37,111 bases of DNA from Nocardia asiatica NBRC 100129 (GCF_000308415.1 NZ_BAFS01000278.1:1-37111), one strand, 5' to 3'. Positions 8,195-16,621 are shown, numbered from the stretch's first letter. Notes: generated by a model not told the origin, from the sequence alone. Translations and numbers: made by a program.

Positions 8195-8215
8195 GACCGC
8201 CACCCGGCGGCGGTC
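8195..8215. terminator. Hairpin between convergent genes
   Basis: The 7-base arms GACCGCC (8195-8201) and GGCGGTC (8209-8215) lie in the 37-base gap between the amidase stop and the convergent oxidoreductase stop. Position and symmetry suit a bidirectional terminator. There is no T-run. Confidence 0.45.
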
Positions 8216-8647
8216 TCACTGCTTGGGAGTCAGCAGGACGAGCGGGATCTCGCGCGTGGTCTTCGTCTGATAGTCGGCGTAGTTCTTCGCCGCGGCGGTG
8301 ACGCGAGGCCACAGCTCGGCTCGTTCCTCGGCCGTGGCCACCCGAGCCGTCATGGGCACCTTCGGACCGCTGCGCACCGACACGGAGACGTCCGGGTTGT
8401 CGCGCAGGTTCAGGAACCATGCCGGGTGCACCGGGTCGCCGCCACGGGAGGCGACGACGACGTAGGTGTCGCCGTCCACGACCGGGGCGGTGAGCATGAC
8501 CGCGTGCGGACGGCCGGATTTGCGTCCGGTGGTCGTGAGCTCGAGCGACGGCATGCCCGCGAAATCGTTGCCCAGCTTCCCGAAGCTGACCTTCAGCAGG
8601 ACGCGGTGCGCGGTATTCATGGCCTTCAACGCGAAATTCGAGGGCAT
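8216..8647 (-). CDS. Nitroreductase/deazaflavin (F420)-dependent oxidoreductase, Ddn-like family
   Basis: This encodes a 143-residue small split beta-barrel protein of the Ddn/DUF385 family, whose members use reduced F420 to reduce quinones, nitro compounds or other substrates. The marks of the family are LELTTTGRKSGRPHAVMLT, the DGDTYVVVASRGGDPVHPAW segment and NLRDNPDVSVSV, which together form the cofactor site. I chose the ATG at 8647 (MPSNFAL), preceded by GTGAGGA. It is one of two F420-type genes in tandem with the PPOX-type gene upstream. The substrate is unknown. Confidence 0.88.
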   Translation of the reverse strand: MPSNFALKAMNTAHRVLLKVSFGKLGNDFAGMPSLELTTTGRKSGRPHAVMLTAPVVDGDTYVVVASRGGDPVHPAWFLNLRDNPDVSVSVRSGPKVPMTARVATAEERAELWPRVTAAAKNYADYQTKTTREIPLVLLTPKQ

Positions 8648-8742
8648 GCGATCCTCACGATCGACTCGACAGGTGGTCCGGCAGGGCGACTCCCACGGCG
8701 GGAGACGACGAATCGGACTGTACCCGAACCGGCGCGACCGGC

Positions 8743-9156
8743 TCAGCTCGCGGACCATCCCGACCAGCGGGCCACGTCGACGGCTATCACCGGCCCCGGC
8801 GGCGGCTGTCGTTCGTACTGCGGGTATCGCGCGACCAATCGGCCGATCGCCGCCTGTGCCTCGGCGCCGTCGGCGATGCGGGCGGTTCCGTCGGCGCGCG
8901 CCCACCACAGCCGGCTCCAGTCGTCGCCGTAGCGGTCGGCGAGCACGGCGACCGCCGGATTCGCGGCGATGTTGTCCAGACGGCGCAACGCCGTGGTCGT
9001 CTTGGGCTTCGCGTCCACGCTGGTGTAGACGACGTCGCCGGCCACAACGAACACGATGGGCACCAGATGCGGGCGCAGCCGCGCCGAAACGGTGGCCAAC
9101 CGCGCGACCGAACTGGTCGCGAATCGTTTGCGCGCTTCCTCGGAACTCAGTCGCAC
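8743..9156 (-). CDS. PPOX-class (pyridoxamine 5'-phosphate oxidase fold) F420-dependent oxidoreductase
   Basis: This encodes a 137-residue FMN/F420-binding split-barrel protein. It shows the RFATSSVARLATVSA N-terminal strand, HLVPIVFVV, the DAKPKTTTALRRLDNI loop and AVLADRYGDDWSRLWW with the aromatic cap. The order matches actinobacterial Rv1155/Rv2074-type proteins, some of which reduce biliverdin or aflatoxins with F420H2. It lies 95 bases upstream of the Ddn-like gene on the same strand, so the two may be co-transcribed. The real substrate is unknown. Confidence 0.85.
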   Translation of the reverse strand: MRLSSEEARKRFATSSVARLATVSARLRPHLVPIVFVVAGDVVYTSVDAKPKTTTALRRLDNIAANPAVAVLADRYGDDWSRLWWARADGTARIADGAEAQAAIGRLVARYPQYERQPPPGPVIAVDVARWSGWSAS

Positions 9157-9177
9157 ACCCGCCTCCTCGAGACCATA

Positions 9178-9196
9178 ATCCCCGTGAATCGGGGAT
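9178..9196. promoter_or_regulatory. Inverted repeat between divergent genes
   Basis: The perfect 7-bp arms ATCCCCG (9178-9184) and CGGGGAT (9190-9196) flank TGAAT. The site is 22 bases upstream of the PPOX-type gene and 130 bases upstream of the EspR-like gene, in a locally AT-richer stretch. It is a plausible operator or 5'-UTR hairpin for the leftward gene. Confidence 0.4.
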
Positions 9197-9325
9197 CGAG
9201 TACGTTCCGTCCCCTATGCAACCGGACATTTGCCGTGAAATCACGGTGATCGACTGCTCTCACGCTACGGTCGAGTGAATGTTTGACCCGTCAAAAAGCT
9301 ATGTCCCCAGAAGGTGGAGGCGGTC

Positions 9326-9742
9326 GTGGACATCGATATCACTGCCCGGCTGAACCTAGCGTTCGAGATGTGGGAGCGCGCGCACGGGCGCCCGCTCGCC
9401 GACGATACGGTCGAGACATGGGTGACCGCGGCCGGGTACGACCTGGAACCAGGTCACCTGGCGAAGGTTCGGCGCGGGCAGCTCGCCACGCTCCCGGAGC
9501 AGGCGCGGGCCGGGCTGGCCCATGTGTTCGGGCTCGACCCCAACTATTTCGTCTTCGACCCCGGTCCCGACCGGGCCGACGACGCCGAAGTGATCGCGCA
9601 CCTGGACAATTCGGCTCTGCGCCGGCTCGGGCAAGCCGTGAACGGCGTATCGCTGCGCACGCTGCTGTACCTGGAGTCCGTCGCCGAAGTGCTCCGGCAG
9701 GCCGACGGCCTGCCGCCGTGCGAGCAGACCGCACAACTCTGA
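9326..9742 (+). CDS. EspR-like helix-turn-helix DNA-binding protein
   Basis: This encodes a 138-residue protein that lines up with mycobacterial EspR along its length. It has an ITARLNLAFE first helix, then the HTH with YDLEPGHLAKVRRGQ (about residues 36-52), the ARAGLAHVFGLDPNYF segment after the HTH, and a C-terminal dimerisation helix pair ending VAEVLRQADGL. EspR is a nucleoid-associated regulator that dimerises through its C-terminus and affects ESX-1 genes. No ESX gene is visible here, so the target is open. I prefer the GTG at 9326 because GGTGGAGG (9313-9320) lies 5 bases before it; a GTG at 9314 lies inside that ribosome-binding site. Confidence 0.75.
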   Translation: MDIDITARLNLAFEMWERAHGRPLADDTVETWVTAAGYDLEPGHLAKVRRGQLATLPEQARAGLAHVFGLDPNYFVFDPGPDRADDAEVIAHLDNSALRRLGQAVNGVSLRTLLYLESVAEVLRQADGLPPCEQTAQL

Positions 9743-10162
9743 TCGAACACGACAGCGGCTCGGTTCCGGCCCCCGGCTCGGGTAGACCCGGCGGGCCGGC
9801 CACACCGCCGACGGACGCGGCGTCGGCGCGTCGATAATCGAAAAAGCAAATATCCGTCGGCGATACCGCTGTCCGCACCAGCGCGACCACGGATAGTGAA
9901 TTCCAGGCAATCGAGAATTCGGCAGTTTTCCACTGACCCCGCTGCCGGATAGCCATTTTCGGACCTCGCCAGCGCAATCCGAGCATCATCGGGCCGGACG
10001 AATTTCCGGCCCTCGCCGCATACCGCCGTAATCCGCCCGAGTGGCGCCACACCGCGCGTGCCGCTATGCTCGGGCCGCGAGATTTCGAAAATGCTTGTCG
10101 GTCTGCGTATTTGGGGTGAAAGTGCACGCAGAAGGGGGTAAAGGGAGGTCGATTCCCCGGCG
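9743..10162. other. Intergenic region upstream of the conservon
   Basis: This 420-base gap has no convincing gene on either strand. Just after the EspR-like stop there is an imperfect GC-rich hairpin (about 9766-9799), a possible terminator. The segment 9835-9960 is clearly AT-richer than its surroundings and is the likely promoter or protein-binding zone for the operon beginning at 10163. I did not find a clear -35/-10 pair. GGGAGGTC stands at about 10142-10150, a little far from the GTG. Confidence 0.5.
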
Positions 10163-11590
10163 GTGAGCGCGAGTGCGGAAGTACGAAACTTGGCAGAGTT
10201 GTTGAATCCGGCGGCGAGTGAACTCGGCGAAGCGGTCGTCCGGCGCTCGAAGCCGCCTTACGCGACATTGTCGGCCTGCGTTATCGCGAGCGCGGCCATC
10301 GTGATCACGGCGGTGTACTACGCACCCGCCGAATTCCGGGTCTCCCTCGCCGCGGGCGCCACCGCCACGGCGATCGCGCTGTGCGCCGCGGTGACGACGG
10401 CGGTCCACTTCCACCGCGCGGCCCGGCACGCCCGCCGCGAAGCCGACCGGGCCCGGGAGGACCGCGCGCTGGCCACAGCCCGCGCGCACGCCGAGGTCAC
10501 CGCCGCGCACGAGGCGGTCACCGAACACACGGCGCGTTCCAAGAACAGCGAGAGCCGTCGCACCGCCGCGATGGCGGCTTTCGCGGGCGCCGCGGGCCGC
10601 ATGCAGGCGATGACCACCGGCATGCTCGCGGAACTGCGCGAGATGGAACACCGGCACGGCGATCCCGCGGTGCTCGCCGACCTGCTGCAACTGGATCACC
10701 GCACCGCCCAGGCCGGACGGCTCGCCGACAGCATCGCCGTGCTCAGCGGCGCGCGATCCGGCCGCAGGTGGGCCAAACCGATTGCCATGGAATCGATCCT
10801 GCGCGGCGCGATGGGCCGCGTGGCCGGGTACCAGCGGGTGCGGTTGCGGGCGATCGCCGATATCGCGATCTCCGGGCATGCCGCCGAAGGCGTCATGCAC
10901 GCGCTGGCGGAGCTGATCGACAATGCCTGCAACTTCTCCCCGCCCACCACCGAGGTGCACGTCTACGCCGCCGAGGTCCCGGCGGGCGTCGTCATCACCA
11001 TCGAGGACAGCGGTCTGGTCATGAGCGAGTCGGCGCTGCGCCGCGCCGAGGCGGCGGTGTCGGCCACCGGAGCGGACACACGCGGTTCCGGAATCGACCT
11101 CTCGTCACTGACCGGAACGCGGCTCGGCCTCGCCGTGGTGGGCAATCTCGCGCGCAAGCACGGTCTCACCGTCTCCTACCGGCCTTCGGCCATCGGCGGC
11201 ACCGCCGTGGTCGTGGTGATCCCGCGCGATCTCACCACGCGGGCGGAGCGGTCCCAGCCGTCCACGGTCACCGGCACGCTGCCCGTCGCGCGACAGCACG
11301 CGGGCGCCACCCTGACACCGGAGCAGACGCCCACCGTGCGCGAGCCGGTGGGCTCCGGCGCGGCGCCCGCGTCCGCCGCCGGACCGTCGCTGCCCAAGCG
11401 ACGCCGGGGCAGCACGCTGGCCGCCGTCCATCCCGAAGGGCTCGCCGCCCCAGAACCGGCCGCCGCGACGCCGCCCGCGGCGCGGCCCGACTCGCTCGGC
11501 GCGTTCCAGCGCGCGGTGGCCGGGCGCGCGACCGACAGTGCCGTCACCCCTTCCCCCGCCCCTTCCGTCTCCGTGGAGAACGAACGATGA
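10163..11590 (+). CDS. cvnA: Conservon sensor-kinase-like protein CvnA
   Basis: This encodes a 475-residue membrane protein. Two hydrophobic segments (about residues 34-52 and 59-81) are followed by a long Ala/Arg/Glu-rich helical region (85-195). A dimerisation-type helix contains LLQLDHRTAQ, and a GHKL ATPase domain follows with N-box HALAELIDNACNFSPP (about 246-261), G1 IEDSGL and G2 GTRLGLAVVGNLA. The tail after about 365 is Pro/Ala-rich and probably disordered. In conservons, CvnA-type proteins form a membrane complex with CvnB, C and D that resembles eukaryotic G-protein signalling. The His phospho-acceptor is uncertain. The stop overlaps cvnB by ATGA. Confidence 0.88.
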   Translation: MSASAEVRNLAELLNPAASELGEAVVRRSKPPYATLSACVIASAAIVITAVYYAPAEFRVSLAAGATATAIALCAAVTTAVHFHRAARHARREADRAREDRALATARAHAEVTAAHEAVTEHTARSKNSESRRTAAMAAFAGAAGRMQAMTTGMLAELREMEHRHGDPAVLADLLQLDHRTAQAGRLADSIAVLSGARSGRRWAKPIAMESILRGAMGRVAGYQRVRLRAIADIAISGHAAEGVMHALAELIDNACNFSPPTTEVHVYAAEVPAGVVITIEDSGLVMSESALRRAEAAVSATGADTRGSGIDLSSLTGTRLGLAVVGNLARKHGLTVSYRPSAIGGTAVVVVIPRDLTTRAERSQPSTVTGTLPVARQHAGATLTPEQTPTVREPVGSGAAPASAAGPSLPKRRRGSTLAAVHPEGLAAPEPAAATPPAARPDSLGAFQRAVAGRATDSAVTPSPAPSVSVENER

Positions 11591-12003
11591 CAACTTCCGA
11601 GACCGCGCAGCTGAGCTGGCTGTTGGAACAGCTGCTCACCCGCACCCCGCGCACCAGGCACGCGCTGCTGCTGTCCAGCGACGGACTGAAGATCTGCCAC
11701 ACGCCCGAACTCACCGTGGACGGAGCCGACCAGCTCGCCGCCATCGCCGCGGGCATCCAGAGCCTCTCGCACGGGGCATCGGTCGAATTCGGCGACGGCC
11801 GGGCGGGGGTGCGTCAGTCGATGACCGAGTTCTACGGCGGCATCCTGTTCATCGTGGAGGCCGGGCTCGGCGCGCACATCGCGGTCGTCGCCACCGAGGA
11901 CGCGGACGCCGGACTGGTCGGGCACAACATGCGGGAACTGGTGGAACAGCTCGGCGAGCACCTGGCGGCCGCGCCGCGCTTCCCGGGAGCGAGCGTGTCG
12001 TGA
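11587..12003 (+). CDS. cvnB: Roadblock/LC7-domain protein CvnB
   Basis: This encodes a 138-residue roadblock/LC7 protein, the fold used by GTPase-activating and adaptor proteins such as MglB. It has the family pattern LSWLLEQLLTRTP, the HALLLSSDGLKI strand pair, DQLAAIAAGIQSLSHGA, and a second sheet around GGILFIVEAG. Its expected partner is the Ras-like CvnD two genes downstream. The start and end both overlap their neighbours by four bases (ATGA and GTGA). Confidence 0.93.
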   Translation: MTTSETAQLSWLLEQLLTRTPRTRHALLLSSDGLKICHTPELTVDGADQLAAIAAGIQSLSHGASVEFGDGRAGVRQSMTEFYGGILFIVEAGLGAHIAVVATEDADAGLVGHNMRELVEQLGEHLAAAPRFPGASVS

Positions 12004-12365
12004 CCAGGCCGGGCCGCGACGACGACCCCGATCGGCTCTACACGCTGACCGGGGGGCGGAGCAAGCCGGACTCCGACACGTTCGACCTGGTCACCCTGGT
12101 GGTCAGCGAATGCGCGCCCGCACCGGGCATGCAGTCCGAGCACGTGGCGATCCTCGACCTGTGCCGCGCCCCGACCGCCGTCGTCGAAATCGCCGCCGAG
12201 CTGCGGATTCCGGTGAGTATCGCGACCATCCTGCTGTCGGATCTGCTGCACGCGGGCAAGATCACCGTCCGTCCGCCGCACAGCGGTCCGCCCGGCGCGC
12301 CGTGGCATTCCCTGCCCGACACCACCACGCTCGAGAAGGTGCTCGTTGGACTTCGCAAACTCTGA
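12000..12365 (+). CDS. cvnC: DUF742 protein CvnC
   Basis: This encodes a 121-residue DUF742 protein starting with GTG. The conserved marks are DRLYTLTGGRS near the start, then DLVTLVVS, a winged-helix-like EHVAILDLCRAPTAVVEIAA segment and PVSIATILLSDLLHAGKI. In conservons it sits between the roadblock and GTPase genes and interacts with the sensor. Its biochemical role is not settled. Its 3' end overlaps the cvnD start by 20 bases. Confidence 0.92.
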   Translation: MTRPGRDDDPDRLYTLTGGRSKPDSDTFDLVTLVVSECAPAPGMQSEHVAILDLCRAPTAVVEIAAELRIPVSIATILLSDLLHAGKITVRPPHSGPPGAPWHSLPDTTTLEKVLVGLRKL

Positions 12366-12990
12366 TCCGCGCCCCGCCCGCGCGGACGCGCCCCTGCACC
12401 ATGCGACCAGCCGGGGACTGAAGATCGTCATCGTCGGTGGTTTCGGCGTCGGCAAGACGACGCTGGTCCGCGCGGTGAGCGAGATCCGGCCGTTGGACAC
12501 CGAGGCGATCATGACCGACGAGGGCCTGGGCATCGACGACCCGAGCGGCGCTCCCGGCAAATCGACGACGACCGTCGCCTTCGATTTCGGGCGCATCACC
12601 ATCGATGACGAGCACGTGCTGTATCTGTTCGGCGCGCCGGGCCAGGAGCGGTTCCGATTCCTCTGGGATCGGCTGTTCACCGGTGCGCTCGGCGCCATCG
12701 TGCTGGTCGACCCGCACCGGATAGCCGATTCCTGGTACGCCGTCGACCGGCTGGAACACCAGCGGACGCCGTTCATCGTCGCGTCCAACGATTTCGGCGG
12801 CGGCCACCGCCCCGACGAGGTCCGCGACGCGCTCGACCTGGATCCGCAGGTACCGGTGATCGATTGCGACGCGCGCTCCCGCGAGTCGGGCAAGGGCGTT
12901 CTGATCGCCCTGGTCGAGCATCTCTACTCCATCGCCGCGCCCGCTGCGGCCCCGCGCCCCCTGCTGCCGACTCCGGAGACCGCGTCATGA
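12346..12990 (+). CDS. cvnD: Ras-like ATP/GTP-binding protein CvnD
   Basis: This encodes a 214-residue small GTPase-like protein. It has the P-loop GGFGVGKTT (residues 31-39), a switch-II/G3-like FGAPGQERF (about 95-103) and the WDRLFTGALGAIVLVD strand. The usual G4 NKxD is not intact; ASNDF (about 146-150) occupies that place, so guanine specificity should not be assumed. The start is TTG at 12346, with GAGAAGG about 8 bases upstream inside the end of cvnC. It overlaps the following P450 by ATGA. Confidence 0.9.
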   Translation: MDFANSDPRPARADAPLHHATSRGLKIVIVGGFGVGKTTLVRAVSEIRPLDTEAIMTDEGLGIDDPSGAPGKSTTTVAFDFGRITIDDEHVLYLFGAPGQERFRFLWDRLFTGALGAIVLVDPHRIADSWYAVDRLEHQRTPFIVASNDFGGGHRPDEVRDALDLDPQVPVIDCDARSRESGKGVLIALVEHLYSIAAPAAAPRPLLPTPETAS

Positions 12991-14258
12991 CCGTGCCCGC
13001 CCCGAGCCCCACCGACGGCTGCCCCGTCCACGCCGCCCCGGTCACGCTGAGCGGTCCGCGCTTTCACACCGACCCGCACCAGCTCTATCACGAGATGCGC
13101 CGCGAGCACGGCCCGGTGGTTGCCGTCGAATTGCCCGGCGGCGTCCCCGCGTGGCTGGTCATCGGCTATCGCGAATTGCACCAGGTGACCAGCGATCCCG
13201 AATTGTTCCCCCGCGATGTCGCCCGCTGGAACCAGTGGCCGGACATCCCGGCGGACTGGCCGCTGCTGCCGATGGTGGGGCAGCCGATGCCGTCGATCTA
13301 TTTCACCGCGGGCGCCGAGCATCGCAGGCATGTGGCGATGGTGGAACCCGCGCTGGAGCTGGTCGACACGTTCGAGCTGCGGCGCACCTGCGAGGACCTG
13401 GCCGACCGCCTCATCGACGCGTTCTGCGGGCGGGGCGAAGCGGAACTGGTCGCCGATTTCGCCGAGCCGCTGCCGGTGCTGGCGCTGGCGCGGATCCTCG
13501 GTTTCCCGGACGGGGACGGGCCGCGGCTGGCGTGGACGATGAAGACGCTCGCCGACGGCGGCGCCGACGCCCAGGCCGCGCATCAGCAGTTCGCCGAGCA
13601 CATGCAGCATCTGCTCGCGACCAAGAAGGCGGCCCGGGGCGCCGATCTGGTGTCCTGGATGCTGGCGCGTCCCGGCACGTTCACCGACCAGGAATACGTC
13701 CTGGACCTGATGGCGATCACCGCCGCGGGGTACCTGCCCACGGCCGACTGGATCGGGAACTCGGTGCGGCTCATGCTCACCGACGACCGGTTCGCCGCCG
13801 CGCTCGGCGGCGGGCGCCACAGCGTGGGCCAGGCGATGAACGAAGTGCTGTGGGAGGACACGCCGACGCAGATCCTCGCCGGCCGCTGGGCGGCCCGCGA
13901 CACCCGGCTGGGCGACAAGGTGATCCGCGCCGGGGACATGCTGCTGCTCGGCTTGGCCGCGGCCAATGCCGACCCGCACGTGCGCCAGCATCTCTCCGAC
14001 GGCGCCGAACCGGCGCACACCGGCAACAGCGCGCACTTCGCCTTCAGCTACGGCGAGCACCGCTGCCCGTTTCCCGCACAGGAGATCGCCGAGGTCATCG
14101 CGCGCACCGGCATCGAGGTGCTGCTCGACCGGCTGCCCGACCTCGACCTGGCGGTACCCGCCCAGAACCTGGTCCGGCGACCGTCGGCCTTCCTGCGCGG
14201 CATGACATCCCTGCCCGTCCGCTTCACACCCGTTCGCGCCGTCGGAGGTGCCCCGTGA
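12987..14258 (+). CDS. CYP157-like cytochrome P450 lacking the ExxR motif
   Basis: This encodes a 423-residue P450-fold protein. The heme-ligand loop FSYGEHRCPFPAQ places the cysteine at about residue 360, but the Gly that normally follows two residues later is Phe. The K-helix, where all ordinary P450s have ExxR, reads EVLW (E286-W289). The I-helix, which usually carries an acid-Thr pair for oxygen activation, reads AAGYLPTADW, with no such pair at the normal place. Loss of ExxR is known for the Streptomyces CYP157 family, which also lies in conservons beside CYP154. I assign it there by motif and context. Catalytic activity is doubtful, and a redox-sensing or effector role in the conservon complex is possible. 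Confidence 0.85.
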   Translation: MTVPAPSPTDGCPVHAAPVTLSGPRFHTDPHQLYHEMRREHGPVVAVELPGGVPAWLVIGYRELHQVTSDPELFPRDVARWNQWPDIPADWPLLPMVGQPMPSIYFTAGAEHRRHVAMVEPALELVDTFELRRTCEDLADRLIDAFCGRGEAELVADFAEPLPVLALARILGFPDGDGPRLAWTMKTLADGGADAQAAHQQFAEHMQHLLATKKAARGADLVSWMLARPGTFTDQEYVLDLMAITAAGYLPTADWIGNSVRLMLTDDRFAAALGGGRHSVGQAMNEVLWEDTPTQILAGRWAARDTRLGDKVIRAGDMLLLGLAAANADPHVRQHLSDGAEPAHTGNSAHFAFSYGEHRCPFPAQEIAEVIARTGIEVLLDRLPDLDLAVPAQNLVRRPSAFLRGMTSLPVRFTPVRAVGGAP

Positions 14259-15490
14259 ACACCGAATGCCCGCACACAGCAGCCCTTGTCATCGATCCCA
14301 TGGTCGGCGATCTGGGTGCGGAGACCAGCCGGCTGCGCGCCGCCGGACCGCTCACCCGGATCGATCTGCTCGGCGTGCCCGCCTGGACCGTCACCCAGCA
14401 CGCGCTGGCCAGGCAGTTGCTGGTCGACACCCGGCTGGTCAAGGACATCGGCGCCTGGTCGCTGTGGCAGTCCGGTACGGTGACCAGGCAGTGGCCGCTG
14501 ATCGGCATGATCGACGCGGGCCGTTCCATGTTCACCGTCGACGGCGCCGAGCATCGCAGACTGCGGATCAAGACCACCCAGGCGCTGACCAAGCGCAGGC
14601 TCGACGCGCTGCGCCCGGCGATCGAGCGGATGACCGCGGAACTGCTCGACGATCTCGCCGCGGCCGGACGCGGCGGCGCGGTGGTCGACCTGAAGACGGT
14701 GTTCGCCTACCCACTGCCGATGCGGGTCATCGGTGAGCTGATGGGCGTGGACCGGGCCGACCATCCGACGCTGCTCGGCTGGTACAAGGCGTTCTTCTCG
14801 CTGCTGACGCCGCAGGACGAGCGACTACGGGTGATCGACGAATTGCACGTCTACTTCACCGAACTGGTGCGCAAGAAGGCCGCCGACCCCACCGATGACC
14901 TGACCAGCGCCTTCCTCGTCGGCGGGGACGGCATCGACCCGCTCACCGAGGAAGAAGTGGTGGGCAACCTGAAGGCGCTGGTGGCCGCCGGGCACGAAAC
15001 GACGATCGGCCTCATCCTCAACGCCGTGCGCGCGTTGCTGGGCCGCCCCGACCAGTTGAGCGCCGTCCGCGCCGGCGATCTCACCTGGGCAGCCGCCGTG
15101 GAGGAAACGCTGCGCTGGGACAGCCCCGTGACCCATTTGCTGATGCGGTTCGCCACCGAGGACATCACCGTCGGCGACACCGTCATCGCGCAGGGCGAGG
15201 GAGTGGTGCTCTCCTACCGTGCGATCGGGCGAGATTTCGCCGTGCACGGACCGGACGCCGACGATTTCGACGTCTCCCGCCCGACGGCCAACCGGCACTT
15301 GGCCTTCGGATACGGCCCGCACATCTGCCCGGGTGCGGCCCTGGCCCGGCTGGAAGCGGGCATCGCGCTGCCCGCCCTCTTCGACCGCTTCCCCGACCTG
15401 CGCTTCGCGGTGCCGGTCGAAGAAATCCGCAACCTTCCCGTGCTCACCCAGAACGACCTCGAATCGTTCCCGGTGTATATCGGGAGCTGA
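14255..15490 (+). CDS. CYP154-like cytochrome P450 of the conservon
   Basis: This encodes a 411-residue P450 with all standard motifs: I-helix AAGHETT, K-helix EETLR, and heme loop FGYGPHICPGAALARLE with Cys at about 358. Unlike its upstream neighbour it should be a working monooxygenase, needing ferredoxin and reductase from elsewhere. It starts with GTG overlapping the previous stop (GTGA), with GGAGG just upstream. A CYP157-CYP154 pair closing a conservon is the arrangement known from Streptomyces coelicolor. A diverged copy of this type of gene's 3' end reappears at 20616-20781. Confidence 0.9.
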   Translation: MNTECPHTAALVIDPMVGDLGAETSRLRAAGPLTRIDLLGVPAWTVTQHALARQLLVDTRLVKDIGAWSLWQSGTVTRQWPLIGMIDAGRSMFTVDGAEHRRLRIKTTQALTKRRLDALRPAIERMTAELLDDLAAAGRGGAVVDLKTVFAYPLPMRVIGELMGVDRADHPTLLGWYKAFFSLLTPQDERLRVIDELHVYFTELVRKKAADPTDDLTSAFLVGGDGIDPLTEEEVVGNLKALVAAGHETTIGLILNAVRALLGRPDQLSAVRAGDLTWAAAVEETLRWDSPVTHLLMRFATEDITVGDTVIAQGEGVVLSYRAIGRDFAVHGPDADDFDVSRPTANRHLAFGYGPHICPGAALARLEAGIALPALFDRFPDLRFAVPVEEIRNLPVLTQNDLESFPVYIGS

Positions 15491-15504
15491 ACCGGAGCGC
15501 CGGT
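15491..15504. terminator. Short hairpin after the conservon
   Basis: ACCGG (15491-15495) and CCGGT (15500-15504) pair around AGCG directly after the P450 stop. The stem is only five pairs, so this is a weak candidate for the end of the conservon operon. The 51-base gap to the convergent gene holds nothing else I can identify. Confidence 0.3.
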
Positions 15505-15541
15505 CGTCACCACGGTCCTGTGTGCGTTCGAGCGCGGACGA

Positions 15542-16621
15542 CTATTGCTCGCGGGATATTTCGCGTGAACGGTCCCGTCCTTGTCCGGTGCCGCCTCGCA
15601 CGATCCCTGGGGCATGACCAGGCGCCTGCCTGACCGCCGCCTGCGGGTGTTGTGCCTGCCCCAACCACACCAGTCTTTCCACCTCCGACAGACGCCCCTT
15701 TTCGTCCAACTCCCTGAACGCTGCGTCCCGCGCCTTGTCCAGGTCCCGCAAAGCCGTCTCACGTTCCTTTTGGGCTGCCGCGCGCGCTTCGGCTGCCTCA
15801 CGCTCCACGGTGGCAGCGTCGGCTGTCTCTCCGGCCGCTTGTTCCCCAGCCTCAGCGGCCTCCCGCTGCGAGTACTGATCGGGCACCGGGAATTCCCGCG
15901 CCACCCGTTCGGCGGCTTCCCGTTCGATCCGTGCCCGCTCGGTCTCCGGCGTCTGGCGTGCTTGCCGGGCTCGCTCGGCCTCCTCTCGGGCCTGTCGATC
16001 GCGTTCGGCCTGCTGCGGGGCATCCGCCCGGCCACGCGCAGCGGCTTCCCGGAACTGCTGCACCTGCCGAAACTTCTCGGCCCGCTCTTGCGCCCGCACG
16101 ATCTGGCGGATCTTCGCCAATCGTTCCCGCGCCCGGTCGGCTCGATTCAGTTCGTACGGTCGGATCAGCTCCAATTGTTGAGATACCAGCGACTGTCCGA
16201 TCTGCATTGCGCGAACTGCATCCGACCTCGATACTACTTCGTGCTGAAACCTGCCCGGGAACTCCTGAGCTATTTCGCGCATGTATTCGAGGACGGAGCG
16301 TGGCACCTTTTCCCCAGAAACAGTCTCCCATCGGCTTTGGGTAAGTATTCCTGCCTGAAGTGCCGCTCGTTCAGTCTTCAGTTGCCTGAGTGTTTCTCGC
16401 TCGTTGACGCGTCCCGATTTCCGTTCGACACCGTTTGCGCCCCTGCCCTGGGTGCGTGCGGAATCCAGTACGCGGACACTCTTTCCGATTCTTATCGCGA
16501 ATTGACGGACCCAGCCGCGTTCGCGAGTCTCGCCCCGGATCTGCGCTCGTCCGAGTTCGAAGTACAGGCCCTTTTCATAGTTGGTCAATCGTCGCCGGAT
16601 GGCATCGTACTCATCGGGCAC
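15542..16621 (-). CDS. Candidate PD-(D/E)xK nuclease domain with long coiled-coil region
   Basis: This encodes a 359-residue protein I do not recognise by name. Residues 15-90 look like a restriction-endonuclease-like core: a helix with a conserved-looking Glu (YFELGRAQ, E22), then RVLD (D53) and GVERKSGR (E66-x-K68), the D...ExK spacing of that superfamily. Residues 91-165 include VSGEKVPRSVLEYM and IGQSLVSQQLEL. Residues about 160-330 are very rich in Ala, Glu, Arg and Gln in heptad-like order, so a long coiled coil is likely. The GTG start at 16621 has a poor ribosome-binding site and lies 24 bases after the upstream gene, so the two are probably one operon. It could be the catalytic tail of a polymorphic toxin, but no secretion domain is present. 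Confidence 0.6.
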   Translation of the reverse strand: MPDEYDAIRRRLTNYEKGLYFELGRAQIRGETRERGWVRQFAIRIGKSVRVLDSARTQGRGANGVERKSGRVNERETLRQLKTERAALQAGILTQSRWETVSGEKVPRSVLEYMREIAQEFPGRFQHEVVSRSDAVRAMQIGQSLVSQQLELIRPYELNRADRARERLAKIRQIVRAQERAEKFRQVQQFREAAARGRADAPQQAERDRQAREEAERARQARQTPETERARIEREAAERVAREFPVPDQYSQREAAEAGEQAAGETADAATVEREAAEARAAAQKERETALRDLDKARDAAFRELDEKGRLSEVERLVWLGQAQHPQAAVRQAPGHAPGIVRGGTGQGRDRSREISREQ

